Shown: in pieces, positions 53,761 to 62,950 of the stretch
Position numbering within the stretch: the stretch's first letter is position 1
Layout: each line of letters opens with the position of its first letter
From: Chitinophaga pinensis
GTDB lineage: Bacteria; Bacteroidota; Bacteroidia; Flavobacteriales_D; Crocinitomicaceae
Assembly (NCBI GenBank): GCA_943324745.2
Contig: CALPMT020000010.1
Location: 1-64,000, forward strand
Length of the DNA: 64,000 nt
Direction of reading: 5' to 3'
The notes under the pieces: model-generated
What the model saw: only the letters and a program-made list of their open reading frames with translations
Told to the model about the DNA's origin: nothing
The model's database searches: none
Translations under genes and position numbers: made by a program

Positions 53761-55020
53761 TTACTTCAAATCAAATGCAGCTTTTACTTGGTCTACAAAA
53801 TCTAATTTCTCCCAAGTAAATAACTCAACTTCTTTTTCAATTACATCTCCTGTAGGACCAACAAAACGCTTTGTTACCACCTCATTTTTTCTACCCATGT
53901 GACCATAAGCAGCAGTCTCGCTATAAATTGGATTACGCAATTTCAAACGTTGCTCAATAAAATAAGGACGTAAATCAAAAATACGCGCAGCGATTTTAGC
54001 AATCTCTCCATCTGTTTTATCTACCTTACTAGTTCCGTATGTATTCACATATAAACCACATGGTTCTGCCACACCAATTGCATAGGAAACCTGAACTAAT
54101 ACCTCATCACACAATCCTGCAGCTACTAAATTTTTAGCAATATGACGTGTCGCGTAAGCCGCAGAACGATCTACCTTACTTGGATCTTTACCCGAGAATG
54201 CACCACCTCCATGAGCACCTTTACCACCGTATGTATCAACAATAATCTTACGACCTGTCAACCCAGTATCACCATGAGGTCCTCCAATCACAAACTTACC
54301 CGTCGGGTTTATGTGATAGGTGATTTTATCCGTAAACAACCCTTGTAAATTACCTGTTAATTTAGCTTTTACACGAGGAATTACGATATTAATAATGTCT
54401 TCTTTAATTTTTGCTAACATCGTTGGCTCATCAGCAAAATCATCATGTTGTGTAGAAACAACTATAGAATCAATACGTTGAGGAACATTATCATCCGAAT
54501 ATTCAATCGTCACTTGAGATTTAGCGTCTGGTCGTAAATAACCAATCAAATTTGGCTCATTGTTACGAATATATGAGAGCTCCTGTAAAATTTTATGCGC
54601 TAAATCCAATGCTAACGGCATATAATTCTCAGTTTCTTTAGTCGCATAACCAAACATCATCCCTTGATCACCAGCACCTTGTTCTTCTGGATTCGAACGG
54701 TCAACCCCTTGATTAATATCATCTGATTGATCATGTATCGCAGAAAGAATACCACAAGAATTAGCTTCAAACATGTATTCAGATTTCGTATATCCAATTT
54801 TCGCAATTACCTCACGCGCAATCTTCTGAACGTCTAAATATGTTTTTGTTTTAACTTCTCCAGCTAAAACTACTTGACCCGTAGTAACTAAGGTCTCACA
54901 TGCAACTTTTGACGATGGGTCGAAAGCCATGAAATTGTCAATTAATGCATCCGAAATTTGATCAGCGATTTTATCTGGATGCCCCTCAGATACTGACTCC
55001 GATGTAAACAAATAAGACAT
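53761..55020 (-). CDS. metK: S-adenosylmethionine synthetase
   Basis: 419 residues. Marks: [21 protein letters not shown] (cited by [11 protein letters not shown]), [33 protein letters not shown] (cited by [17 protein letters not shown]) and [20 protein letters not shown]. It joins methionine and ATP to make S-adenosylmethionine, the methyl donor for the two methyltransferases in this window. Slightly longer than E. coli MetK (384). Confidence 0.97.
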   Translation of the reverse strand: MSYLFTSESVSEGHPDKIADQISDALIDNFMAFDPSSKVACETLVTTGQVVLAGEVKTKTYLDVQKIAREVIAKIGYTKSEYMFEANSCGILSAIHDQSDDINQGVDRSNPEEQGAGDQGMMFGYATKETENYMPLALDLAHKILQELSYIRNNEPNLIGYLRPDAKSQVTIEYSDDNVPQRIDSIVVSTQHDDFADEPTMLAKIKEDIINIVIPRVKAKLTGNLQGLFTDKITYHINPTGKFVIGGPHGDTGLTGRKIIVDTYGGKGAHGGGAFSGKDPSKVDRSAAYATRHIAKNLVAAGLCDEVLVQVSYAIGVAEPCGLYVNTYGTSKVDKTDGEIAKIAARIFDLRPYFIEQRLKLRNPIYSETAAYGHMGRKNEVVTKRFVGPTGDVIEKEVELFTWEKLDFVDQVKAAFDLK

Positions 55021-55222
55021 ATATGTATTGTTTTAAAATTAAATTCGACACGAAAGTAATAAAAAAGCTTCAAAAAATGCTCATCTCAATACATTATACG
55101 ATAAATAATTATTAACATCTCCTATAGAATATATAGATTTATTTTCGCTATCATTAAAACCTATATTTGATCATTTCTTTTGAGTATAAGTCGTATTTTT
55201 GCTCTAAAAATAAACTGTAAAT

Positions 55223-55822
55223 ATGCAAGTCCCTGTGAACATATACTCGGAAATGACTCCGAATCCTTCTACAATGAAATTTGTAGCCAATAAATACTTA
55301 CTACTTTCCGGTGAATCTGTTGAATTTACTTCTGGAGCAGATGCAAAAGGGTTTTCTCCAATTGCTGAAGAATTATTTAAATTCCCATTCGTTCGTGGCG
55401 TTTTTATCGCAAGTAACTTTGTAACAATCACCAAAAGTGACAACATTCCTTGGGATTTTATTACGATGGAAATTCGTGAATTCATTAAAAACTGGATAGC
55501 AGAAGCAAAAGACATTCTAATTCAAATGCCAGCTCCTAAAGCAACACCAGAAGCAACTGATGATACTCCAAAAAAAGTATACGCTCCATCCGAATACGAT
55601 GATGCGATTCGAAATTTATTGGATGAATACGTAAAACCTGCTGTCGAAACAGATGGTGGTGCCATCGAATTTAGAGGTTATGATCAAGGCGTTGTTACAG
55701 TTCTTCTCAAAGGTTCATGTGCAGGATGTCCATCCTCTACTGCAACACTTAAAGGTGGGATAGAAAATCTACTTAAGCAACATTTACCAGAAGTTACAGA
55801 AGTAATCGCTGAAAATGTATAG
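55223..55822 (+). CDS. Nfu-type iron-sulphur scaffold protein
   Basis: 199 residues. N-terminal Nfu domain about 1-90 (YSEMTPNPSTMKFVANKYLL), linker, then a NifU C-terminal domain from about 125 (LLDEYVKPAVETDGGAIEF, VTVLLKGSCAGCPSSTATLK) with the CxxC cluster-binding pair. It carries and delivers [4Fe-4S] clusters to apoproteins, perhaps including HemW. A -7-like TATTTTTG lies at 55194-55201, with no well-spaced -33. Confidence 0.9.
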   Translation: MQVPVNIYSEMTPNPSTMKFVANKYLLLSGESVEFTSGADAKGFSPIAEELFKFPFVRGVFIASNFVTITKSDNIPWDFITMEIREFIKNWIAEAKDILIQMPAPKATPEATDDTPKKVYAPSEYDDAIRNLLDEYVKPAVETDGGAIEFRGYDQGVVTVLLKGSCAGCPSSTATLKGGIENLLKQHLPEVTEVIAENV

Positions 55823-55900
55823 ATATAAAAGAAGAAGAGACAAAAGATAAAAGACATTTCATCTATTTATCCCACAGTTTACCTCCTTCAATCTTTGAAA

Positions 55901-57190
55901 ATGGAACAAAAAAAAGTCTTAATACTTTCTTATTACTGGCCACCAAGCGGTGGTTCAGGTGTCCAACGCTGGATGTATTTCGCGAAGTATCTGAAAGAGT
56001 TTGGAGTGATTCCGACAGTGATTACTGTAGATGAAAAATATGCTTCATACCCTAGTAAAGATGAATCATTTATTGAATTAATTAAGGACATCGAGGTTTA
56101 CAAAACGAAAACATTAGAACCTCTAAGGTTTTATTCGTTTTTGAAAAGTGGGAAATCTAACAAAGTCGTTCCGCAAGGAAATGTGGGCGGGAAGAAAAAA
56201 GGAATACTAGACAAAATTGCAACCTATGTCCGTGCAAATTTCTTTATGCCTGATGCTCGTGTTGGATGGAATAAATATGCATACTCAAAAGCAAAAGAAC
56301 TTATCCAAAAAGAACATTTTGACCTAATAATCACCACTGGACCTCCTCACTCAACCCATTTAGTAGGACAACAACTTAAAAAAAACTTGGGAATAAAGTG
56401 GATGGTTGATTTTAGAGACCCATGGACAGAAGTATATTACAACAACCTTTTTAAACGAACTAAAAAAAATGAAGCTAAAGATATTGCCATGGAATTGGCA
56501 GTATTAAACGAAGCTGACAAAGTACTCACTGTTGGACCTTCGATGCATAAATTATTAGCCGATAAAGTTCCATCTCAACCAACAAAATTTTATTTTATTT
56601 ACAATGGATTTGATTCAGAAAAATTTAATAAATTAGAGAAATCAATCAATGAAGTTTTCACAATAAGATATGTTGGAACATTAACAGAAAATTACCCATA
56701 CAAATCTCTCATTAAAGCTCTTAACCAGGTAACGATAGCGAATGCCTCACTAAAATTAGAGCTAATTGGAAACATTGAATCATCAGTGCTTGAATATTTC
56801 AAAAACCACTGCATGATAAACACCCAAAACATTCCTTCGGTTTCTCATAATGAAGCAATACAACACATGAAAAATGCTGATCTGTTGTTATTACTTCTTC
56901 CGTTCATGGAAAATGCGCAAATCATGCTTACCGGAAAACTATTTGAGTACCTTGCTACCGATAATCCTATTCTATGCATTGGAGATAAAATTGCAGACGC
57001 AACACACATCGTGGATGGATTAGGAAATTCAAAGTCTTTTGAAGATACTGAAATTAACCAAATCACTCAATTCATAGAAAATAATTATCACAATAAAGTA
57101 ACTAATCACATATCTAAATTAGAAACATTGAAATTTAGTCGCTATGAAACTGCCAAAACGTTGAGTGAGTTGATAAAAAACATGCACTAA
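55901..57190 (+). CDS. GT4-like glycosyltransferase
   Basis: 429 residues from the ATG at 55901; the TTG at 55895 is less likely. GT-B fold: N-terminal VLILSYYWPPSGGSGVQRW, middle MVDFRDPWTEVYYNN, and C-terminal KVLTVGPSMHKLLADK, YNGFDSEKF, RYVGTL, and LLLPFMENAQIMLTGKLFEYLA (cited by MLTGKLFEYLATDNPILCIG for the donor site). Sugar and acceptor unknown; probably cell-surface polysaccharide. It is followed at 7 bases by the peptidase gene. Confidence 0.85.
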   Translation: MEQKKVLILSYYWPPSGGSGVQRWMYFAKYLKEFGVIPTVITVDEKYASYPSKDESFIELIKDIEVYKTKTLEPLRFYSFLKSGKSNKVVPQGNVGGKKKGILDKIATYVRANFFMPDARVGWNKYAYSKAKELIQKEHFDLIITTGPPHSTHLVGQQLKKNLGIKWMVDFRDPWTEVYYNNLFKRTKKNEAKDIAMELAVLNEADKVLTVGPSMHKLLADKVPSQPTKFYFIYNGFDSEKFNKLEKSINEVFTIRYVGTLTENYPYKSLIKALNQVTIANASLKLELIGNIESSVLEYFKNHCMINTQNIPSVSHNEAIQHMKNADLLLLLLPFMENAQIMLTGKLFEYLATDNPILCIGDKIADATHIVDGLGNSKSFEDTEINQITQFIENNYHNKVTNHISKLETLKFSRYETAKTLSELIKNMH

Positions 57191-57197
57191 ATCTTTC

Positions 57198-58808
57198 ATG
57201 AAAAATTTAACCTTAATTCTTGCATTACTAGTTAATACTTTATTGTTTTCTCAGTCGATTCTGACAAAACAAGACACACTTCGTGGGACTATAACTCCAG
57301 AACGCGCTTGGTGGGATGTGAAACACTATGAAATAGAAATAGAACCTATTATCTCCAAACAAAAAATTACAGGAAAAAACACCATCGAATTCTATACGCT
57401 TCGTCATGGTCAAAAAATGCAGATCGATTTGCAATCCCCTATGGAAATTGACTCGATTACATTTGCTGAGGAAAGTACAACCTTTAACCGACTTGGGAAT
57501 GTGTATTACATCAACTTTGAAAACGAACTCTTTTCTGATAAACGCTATAAAATTACCATTCATTTCTCAGGGAAGCCTCACAAAGCAATCAACGCACCTT
57601 GGGACGGAGGTTGGATTTGGTCAAAAGACACAAAAGGAAATCCATGGATCACGGTTGCTTGCCAAGGATTGGGAGCAAGCGTTTGGTATCCGTGCAAAGA
57701 CCACCAAAGCGATGAACCAGAAAACGGTGCGAAAATTTCATTAAAGGTTCCTAATAATTTGGTAGGTGTGTCAAATGGACAATTTATCGGAAAAAAAGAA
57801 GTAGAAAAACATAAAACAATTTATTATTGGGAAGTAAAAAACCCAATTAATTCTTATAATATTGTTCCTTACATAGGTAATTACATCCATTGGTCTGATA
57901 CCTACGCCGGCGAAAAAGGAAAACTATCACTCGATTATTGGATCTTAGAAGAAAATCTGGAAAAATCAAAAAAACAATTCCAACAGGTAAAACCAATGCT
58001 CTCATGTCTTGAAAAATGGCTTGGTCCTTATCCATTTTATGAGGATGGCTATAAATTAGTGGAAGCACCTCACCTGGGAATGGAACATCAAAGCGCTATT
58101 GCCTACGGAAATAAATATAAAAATGGATATGATGGTTCGGATATTTCAAATAGTGGAACAGGAGATAAATGGGATTTCATTATTGTACACGAAAGCGGGC
58201 ACGAATGGTTTGGGAATAGCATCACCTCTAAAGACATCGCAGACATGTGGATACATGAAGCATTCACGAGTTATTCAGAAGTACTTTTTACAGAATGTTT
58301 ATTTGGTAAAGATGCCGGTAATAAATATGTACAAGGAATTAGAAATAGAATAAAAAACGATACTCCAATCATCGGAAATTACAATGTAAATAAAGAAGGG
58401 AGTGGAGACATGTATTTTAAAGGCTCCAATTTGATTCACATCATCCGTCAATTAATCAACAATGACGAAAAATTTAAATCACTATTACGAAACATCAATA
58501 AGCAATTTTACCATAAAACAATCACGACTCAGCAACTCGAAAAATACATCATCGACTTTACTGAACTTCCTTTAGAAAAATTATTTGATCAATACTTGAG
58601 AACGATACAAATTCCAGTATTCGAATACCGGATAAACAACGATGAGGTTGAATATAGATGGACGAACTGTGTCAAAGGTTTTCAATTGAAACTAAAACTA
58701 GATGATGGTACTTGGCTTGATTGCAGCGATAATTGGAAAAAATCAACCAGTACACTCAATTTTAATCTTGATTCAAATTTTTATATAACTTCAAAAAAAG
58801 TGCAATAA
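57198..58808 (+). CDS. M1 family metallopeptidase, exported
   Basis: 536 residues with a signal peptide (1-18, LLFSQS). N-terminal beta saddle (WWDVKHYEIEIEP), the exopeptidase motif GMEHQS near 294, and the zinc site HESGHEWFGNSITSKDIADMWIHE (HExxH-18-E) near 328-351. Aminopeptidase N-like cleavage of N-terminal residues in the periplasm is expected. The usual C-terminal HEAT-like domain is short, so it is a compact M1 form common in Bacteroidota. Confidence 0.9.
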   Translation: MKNLTLILALLVNTLLFSQSILTKQDTLRGTITPERAWWDVKHYEIEIEPIISKQKITGKNTIEFYTLRHGQKMQIDLQSPMEIDSITFAEESTTFNRLGNVYYINFENELFSDKRYKITIHFSGKPHKAINAPWDGGWIWSKDTKGNPWITVACQGLGASVWYPCKDHQSDEPENGAKISLKVPNNLVGVSNGQFIGKKEVEKHKTIYYWEVKNPINSYNIVPYIGNYIHWSDTYAGEKGKLSLDYWILEENLEKSKKQFQQVKPMLSCLEKWLGPYPFYEDGYKLVEAPHLGMEHQSAIAYGNKYKNGYDGSDISNSGTGDKWDFIIVHESGHEWFGNSITSKDIADMWIHEAFTSYSEVLFTECLFGKDAGNKYVQGIRNRIKNDTPIIGNYNVNKEGSGDMYFKGSNLIHIIRQLINNDEKFKSLLRNINKQFYHKTITTQQLEKYIIDFTELPLEKLFDQYLRTIQIPVFEYRINNDEVEYRWTNCVKGFQLKLKLDDGTWLDCSDNWKKSTSTLNFNLDSNFYITSKKVQ

Positions 58809-58871
58809 AAAATGAGCTCATAAAATCAAGTATACGAAATATTCCTATTTTTATATCCATATTTATTTTTT

Positions 58872-59585
58872 ATGTCAAACAGCATCGTAATTATCCCCAC
58901 CTATAACGAAATCGAGAATATCGAAAAGATGGTTCGTAAAGTATTGAGTTACGAGAAAAGCTTTCATATACTAATCATTGAAGATGGTTCTCCAGACGGA
59001 ACAGCAATTAAAGTAAAAGAATTACAACGTGAATTTCCTGAGCGATTATTTATGGAAGAACGATCTGGAAAACTTGGCTTAGGAACAGCCTACATTCATG
59101 GCTTCAAATGGTGTTTGGAACATGGATATACCTACATCTTTGAAATGGATTGTGACTTTTCTCATAATCCTGACGACTTGATACGTTTACTTGCCCCTTT
59201 AGAAGCTGGAACTCATACATTAAGTATCGGTTCTCGTTATACAAAAGGCGGAAAAACAGTAAACTGGCCACTTGGTAGAATTATGATGTCTTACTTCGCT
59301 TCTGTTTATGTTCGTATGGTATTATTCATTGGTATTAAAGACACTACCGCTGGATTTAAATGTTACCATAAAGATGTACTTCAAAAAGTGAAATTTGAAA
59401 ACATTCCTTTTAAAGGATATGCGTTTCAAATTTGCATGAAGTATGCAGCCATACGTCATGGATTTAAATTAATAGAAGTACCTATTACGTTCATCGATCG
59501 TGAATTTGGAACATCCAAGATGAATGCAAGTATTTTCAAAGAAGCGCTTTATGGTGTTTGGAAAATGCGCGGAATGAAATTATAG
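58872..59585 (+). CDS. Polyprenol-phosphate mannosyltransferase-like GT2
   Basis: 237 residues: VIIPTYNEIENIEKMV, LIIEDGSPDGTAIKVK, and the DxD motif EMDCDFSHNP near 93-102; SIGSRYTKGG, DTTAGFKCYHKDVL and EVPITFIDREFGTSKMN are the DPM1-type marks. It moves a sugar from a nucleotide donor to polyprenyl phosphate. The C-terminal membrane segments of some relatives are absent. The dihydroorotase starts 20 bases on. Confidence 0.9.
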   Translation: MSNSIVIIPTYNEIENIEKMVRKVLSYEKSFHILIIEDGSPDGTAIKVKELQREFPERLFMEERSGKLGLGTAYIHGFKWCLEHGYTYIFEMDCDFSHNPDDLIRLLAPLEAGTHTLSIGSRYTKGGKTVNWPLGRIMMSYFASVYVRMVLFIGIKDTTAGFKCYHKDVLQKVKFENIPFKGYAFQICMKYAAIRHGFKLIEVPITFIDREFGTSKMNASIFKEALYGVWKMRGMKL

Positions 59586-59605
59586 TTTCTATTACAAATT
59601 CTACT

Positions 59606-60940
59606 ATGAAAAAATTACTAAAAGGAGCAACCATCGTTAACGAAGGAAAATCGTTTGTGGGAGATATTTTAATCAACAACCACCGCATCGAAAAAATTGA
59701 AAATTCAATTACTCCTACTGAAAATATGGAGCTAATCGACCTCTCTGGAAAAATCGTTATCCCTGGTTGTATTGATGATCAAGTTCATTTTAGAGAACCA
59801 GGATTAACTCATAAAGGAACAATTCTATCTGAATCTCGTGCAGCAGTTGCTGGAGGTATCACTTCGTTTATGGAAATGCCAAATACGGTTCCTAATGCAT
59901 TGACCCAAGAATTATTAGAAGATAAATACACAATTGCTCAACATCATTCACCTGCGAACTACTCGTTTTTCATGGGGGCTTCCAATGACAATTTGGATGA
60001 AGTATTGAGAACCAATGAAAAAAATGTATGTGGTGTAAAAATTTTCATGGGATCCTCCACAGGAAACATGTTGGTAGACAATGAAACAACCTTAAATAAT
60101 TTGTTCTCTCAAGTACCCATGCTAATTGCCACACATTGTGAGGATGAAGCAACAGTTAGAAGAAATACAGAGATTTACAAAGAAAAATATGGAGAAAACA
60201 TTCCAATTACTGCACATTCGTTGATTCGTTCAGAAGAAGCATGTTTCCTTTCCTCTTCCATGGCTATTCAATTGGCTAAAAAACATAACACAAGATTGCA
60301 CATCCTGCACATTTCTACAGCAAAAGAAGTTGGATTATTCGATAACATTACTCCTCTTGCGCAAAAAAGAATTACAGCAGAGGCTTGTGTTCACCACCTT
60401 TGGTTTTCAGATAAGGATTATGAAGCAAAAGGAAATTTCATCAAATGGAATCCTGCTGTGAAAACTGAACAAGATCGTGATGGAATCTGGAAAGGTGTAT
60501 TAGATAATCACATTGATATTATCGCTACCGATCACGCTCCTCACACCTTAGACGAAAAATCGAAACCATATAATCAAGCACCTTCAGGTGGACCATTAGT
60601 TCAACATGCTCTACTTGCCATTTTAGAGAAAGTAAAACAAGGAGTTTTAACAATCGAAAAAGCGGTCGAAAAAATGGCACATGCACCCGCAGAATGTTTT
60701 CAATTGGCTGAGCGCGGATACATTCGTGAAGGATATTATGCCGACCTTGTTATTATTGATCCTAATCAATCATTAGAAGTTTCCAAATCAAACATTCTAT
60801 ACGCATGTGGATGGTCACCTTTTGAAGGTACTATATTCTCCAACAAAATTGCAGGAACGTTTGTTAATGGAAACCTAGTGTGGGATGGTGAACAAATCTG
60901 TTCTGATGAAAAAGGGATGCGCTTACTTTTCAATCGTTAA
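59606..60940 (+). CDS. pyrC: Dihydroorotase
   Basis: 444 residues from the ATG at 59606; a frame from 59558 overlaps the glycosyltransferase gene by 28 bases and adds 16 unlikely residues. Marks: IPGCIDDQVHFREPGLTHKG (metal histidine pair, cited at its limit of 20), VKIFMGSSTGNM (carboxylated lysine), ATHCEDE, LHILHISTAKE and IATDHAPHTLDEK (catalytic aspartate). It closes N-carbamoyl-aspartate to dihydroorotate in pyrimidine synthesis. Class I type by length. A hydantoinase-like role is less likely. Confidence 0.9.
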   Translation: MKKLLKGATIVNEGKSFVGDILINNHRIEKIENSITPTENMELIDLSGKIVIPGCIDDQVHFREPGLTHKGTILSESRAAVAGGITSFMEMPNTVPNALTQELLEDKYTIAQHHSPANYSFFMGASNDNLDEVLRTNEKNVCGVKIFMGSSTGNMLVDNETTLNNLFSQVPMLIATHCEDEATVRRNTEIYKEKYGENIPITAHSLIRSEEACFLSSSMAIQLAKKHNTRLHILHISTAKEVGLFDNITPLAQKRITAEACVHHLWFSDKDYEAKGNFIKWNPAVKTEQDRDGIWKGVLDNHIDIIATDHAPHTLDEKSKPYNQAPSGGPLVQHALLAILEKVKQGVLTIEKAVEKMAHAPAECFQLAERGYIREGYYADLVIIDPNQSLEVSKSNILYACGWSPFEGTIFSNKIAGTFVNGNLVWDGEQICSDEKGMRLLFNR

Positions 60941-60943
60941 TCA

Positions 60944-61306
60944 ATGAAGATTACCGTTGTATTATCAATCCTTTTAGTACTTGTCTTAAATTTAGCTGGA
61001 TGTTCAACTCAAAACGAGTTTAGCTTAACAGATAAACCTAAAGATTTATTGTCAGAAGAAAAATTCACTTCAGTATTAAGCGACATTCTCTTGCTTGAAT
61101 CAACGGCTCAAAACAATTCTCAAGACTTAGAACATGTCCATAAAATAATTGAAATTTCAAGTCCTGTCATATTTAAAAAACATCATATTTCTAAAAAAAA
61201 ATACACAGAATCCTTCGAATATTATGCACAAGACAAAGAGAAAATGGAAGAAATTTACACGAAAATTTTAGATGATTACAACATTAAACTTAGTAAACTG
61301 AAATAG
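60944..61306 (+). CDS. DUF4296 lipoprotein
   Basis: 120 residues. Lipoprotein signal MKITVVLSILLVLVLNLAGC with the cysteine at 20. The rest is helical: LLSEEKFTSVLSDILLLESTA, HHISKKKYTESFEYYAQD and KMEEIYTKILDDYNI, the DUF4296 pattern of Bacteroidota. Function unknown. It begins 3 bases after the pyrC stop, so it is co-transcribed with it. Confidence 0.8.
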   Translation: MKITVVLSILLVLVLNLAGCSTQNEFSLTDKPKDLLSEEKFTSVLSDILLLESTAQNNSQDLEHVHKIIEISSPVIFKKHHISKKKYTESFEYYAQDKEKMEEIYTKILDDYNIKLSKLK

Positions 61307-61475
61307 AGTCGCTTGCCTCACAGTTAAAAAAACAACAACATTACTCCTACTAAATAATCTTTATGAGAGGCGAAGCCGACTAAATCTCCTTATTCCACCT
61401 AAAATTCTTAATGCCTTAATGGTAGAACATCACGTCACGACACTCGTCTACCGAAAGCTTTTTGGATGTCACTCT

Positions 61476-62033
61476 TCACTTACTAGATCGTTCCGGATTC
61501 TTTTTCACAAAAGAACTCCAAGAATTTACACCTGTTTTGTTGTGTTCTCCGACTCCTTTCGAGAAATGATGACACACCGCAACTCCCAGACCATCCGTTG
61601 CGTCTAAATATTTCGGCATATCTTCAAATTTCAGAAGTGTCTGTAACATCGCTGCTAATTGCTCTTTAGATGCGTTACCATTCCCCGTAATCGCTTGCTT
61701 GATACGGCGTGGTGCATATTCTTCAAAAGGAATGTTGTTTTTTAAAGCTGCTGCAATCGCGACTCCCTGAGCACGACCTAATTTTAACATAGATTGAACA
61801 TTCTTCCCAAAGAAAGGCGCTTCAATCGCCATCTCATCTGGCTTGTATTCTTGAATTAGTCCATCCACACGGTCAAAGATGCGTTTTAATTTATCTGGAT
61901 GTGTTGCTAATTTTGAAAGTTGAATAATTCCAAAATTTAACATAACCAACTTTTTTCCTTGCACATGAATAATTCCATATCCCATTACGGTAGTTCCGGG
62001 GTCAATTCCAAGAATTATTTTATCTTCAACCAT
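61476..62033 (-). CDS. ruvC: Holliday junction resolvase RuvC
   Basis: 185 residues. Acidic residues of the active site lie in [14 protein letters not shown] (Asp near 10), [19 protein letters not shown] (Glu near 70) and [16 protein letters not shown] (two Asp near 145). It cuts Holliday junctions with RuvAB. The gene ends before low-complexity sequence (61427-61475) and its start faces the membrane protein gene 14 bases away. Confidence 0.95.
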   Translation of the reverse strand: MVEDKIILGIDPGTTVMGYGIIHVQGKKLVMLNFGIIQLSKLATHPDKLKRIFDRVDGLIQEYKPDEMAIEAPFFGKNVQSMLKLGRAQGVAIAAALKNNIPFEEYAPRRIKQAITGNGNASKEQLAAMLQTLLKFEDMPKYLDATDGLGVAVCHHFSKGVGEHNKTGVNSWSSFVKKNPERSSK

Positions 62034-62047
62034 TATTTTGTAAACCT

Positions 62048-62950
62048 TTGTATAAAACTATAAAAAATAGCCCGATTCTAACCTTTTTTGTGAAGTTAAT
62101 CTTCACAGGAATCGTCTTATATGTTTTTTACACACAAATCTCAAAACTTTCTTGGTCTGGAATAAAAACACTTTCCATCGTAAATCCTATCCCTTTCACA
62201 CTAGCTATTTTACTCGCATTTTTTAATCAATATTTAGAATATAGAAAATGGAAGGCTACTTTAAATTTCATTCAAGAAAGCAAACATAAAATCCAATCCT
62301 ATTTAGCAGGTGTATTAACAGGTTTTCTAACTCCTAACCTACTCGGAAATTTTATTGGTCGTATGTATTATTACCCAAGAGCAAAACGATCAAAAATCAT
62401 CGCACTAACTCTAGTAAGCAACGGGGCACAATTTATTGCAAGTATTTTCTTTGGGATTCTCTCCTTAGCCTGGCTTGGACAAAAACAACTCAACATTCCA
62501 CCTTTTGATTTAATTTTTACATCAATAGCTGCTGGAATACTTTTGATAATCTATTTCTTCTTTGACAACTTGCCGCTAAAACTAAAAGCTTGGTCAACAA
62601 AACTGATACCTCTCCTTGAGAATACCAAAGAATATCGAGTACAAATATTAGTGTTAAGTATTCTACGTTACCTCGTTTTCAGCCTCCAATATTTCTTATT
62701 GTTTCAAGGTTTTGGTGTCTCTTTTTCGTTTGAAATCTTGGGTTGGATATGGCAAATCTATTTCTGGAGTACATTAGCTCCATCCCTGTGGATGGGTAAA
62801 CTTTTTATCCGTGAGTCAATTGCATTATGGGTTTTAATTCCAATAATTGGTCATCCAGAAATTATTCTTGTCACATCGGTTTCGCTATGGATATTAAATC
62901 ATGGTGTTTTAGCGCTCATTTCTATTCCTTTCTTTAAAAAACAAGTGTAA
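62048..62950 (+). CDS. Flippase-like integral membrane protein (LPG synthase TM/UPF0104)
   Basis: 300 residues with about eight helices, starting with TTG at 62048, which is a weak choice. [15 protein letters not shown] near 60, [21 protein letters not shown] near 88-108, and [13 protein letters not shown] follow the UPF0104 pattern of lysylphosphatidylglycerol synthase membrane parts, which flip lipids. No catalytic aminoacyl transfer domain is attached. It meets the glycosyltransferase gene with no gap (stop at 62950, ATG at 62951). Confidence 0.75.
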   Translation: MYKTIKNSPILTFFVKLIFTGIVLYVFYTQISKLSWSGIKTLSIVNPIPFTLAILLAFFNQYLEYRKWKATLNFIQESKHKIQSYLAGVLTGFLTPNLLGNFIGRMYYYPRAKRSKIIALTLVSNGAQFIASIFFGILSLAWLGQKQLNIPPFDLIFTSIAAGILLIIYFFFDNLPLKLKAWSTKLIPLLENTKEYRVQILVLSILRYLVFSLQYFLLFQGFGVSFSFEILGWIWQIYFWSTLAPSLWMGKLFIRESIALWVLIPIIGHPEIILVTSVSLWILNHGVLALISIPFFKKQV

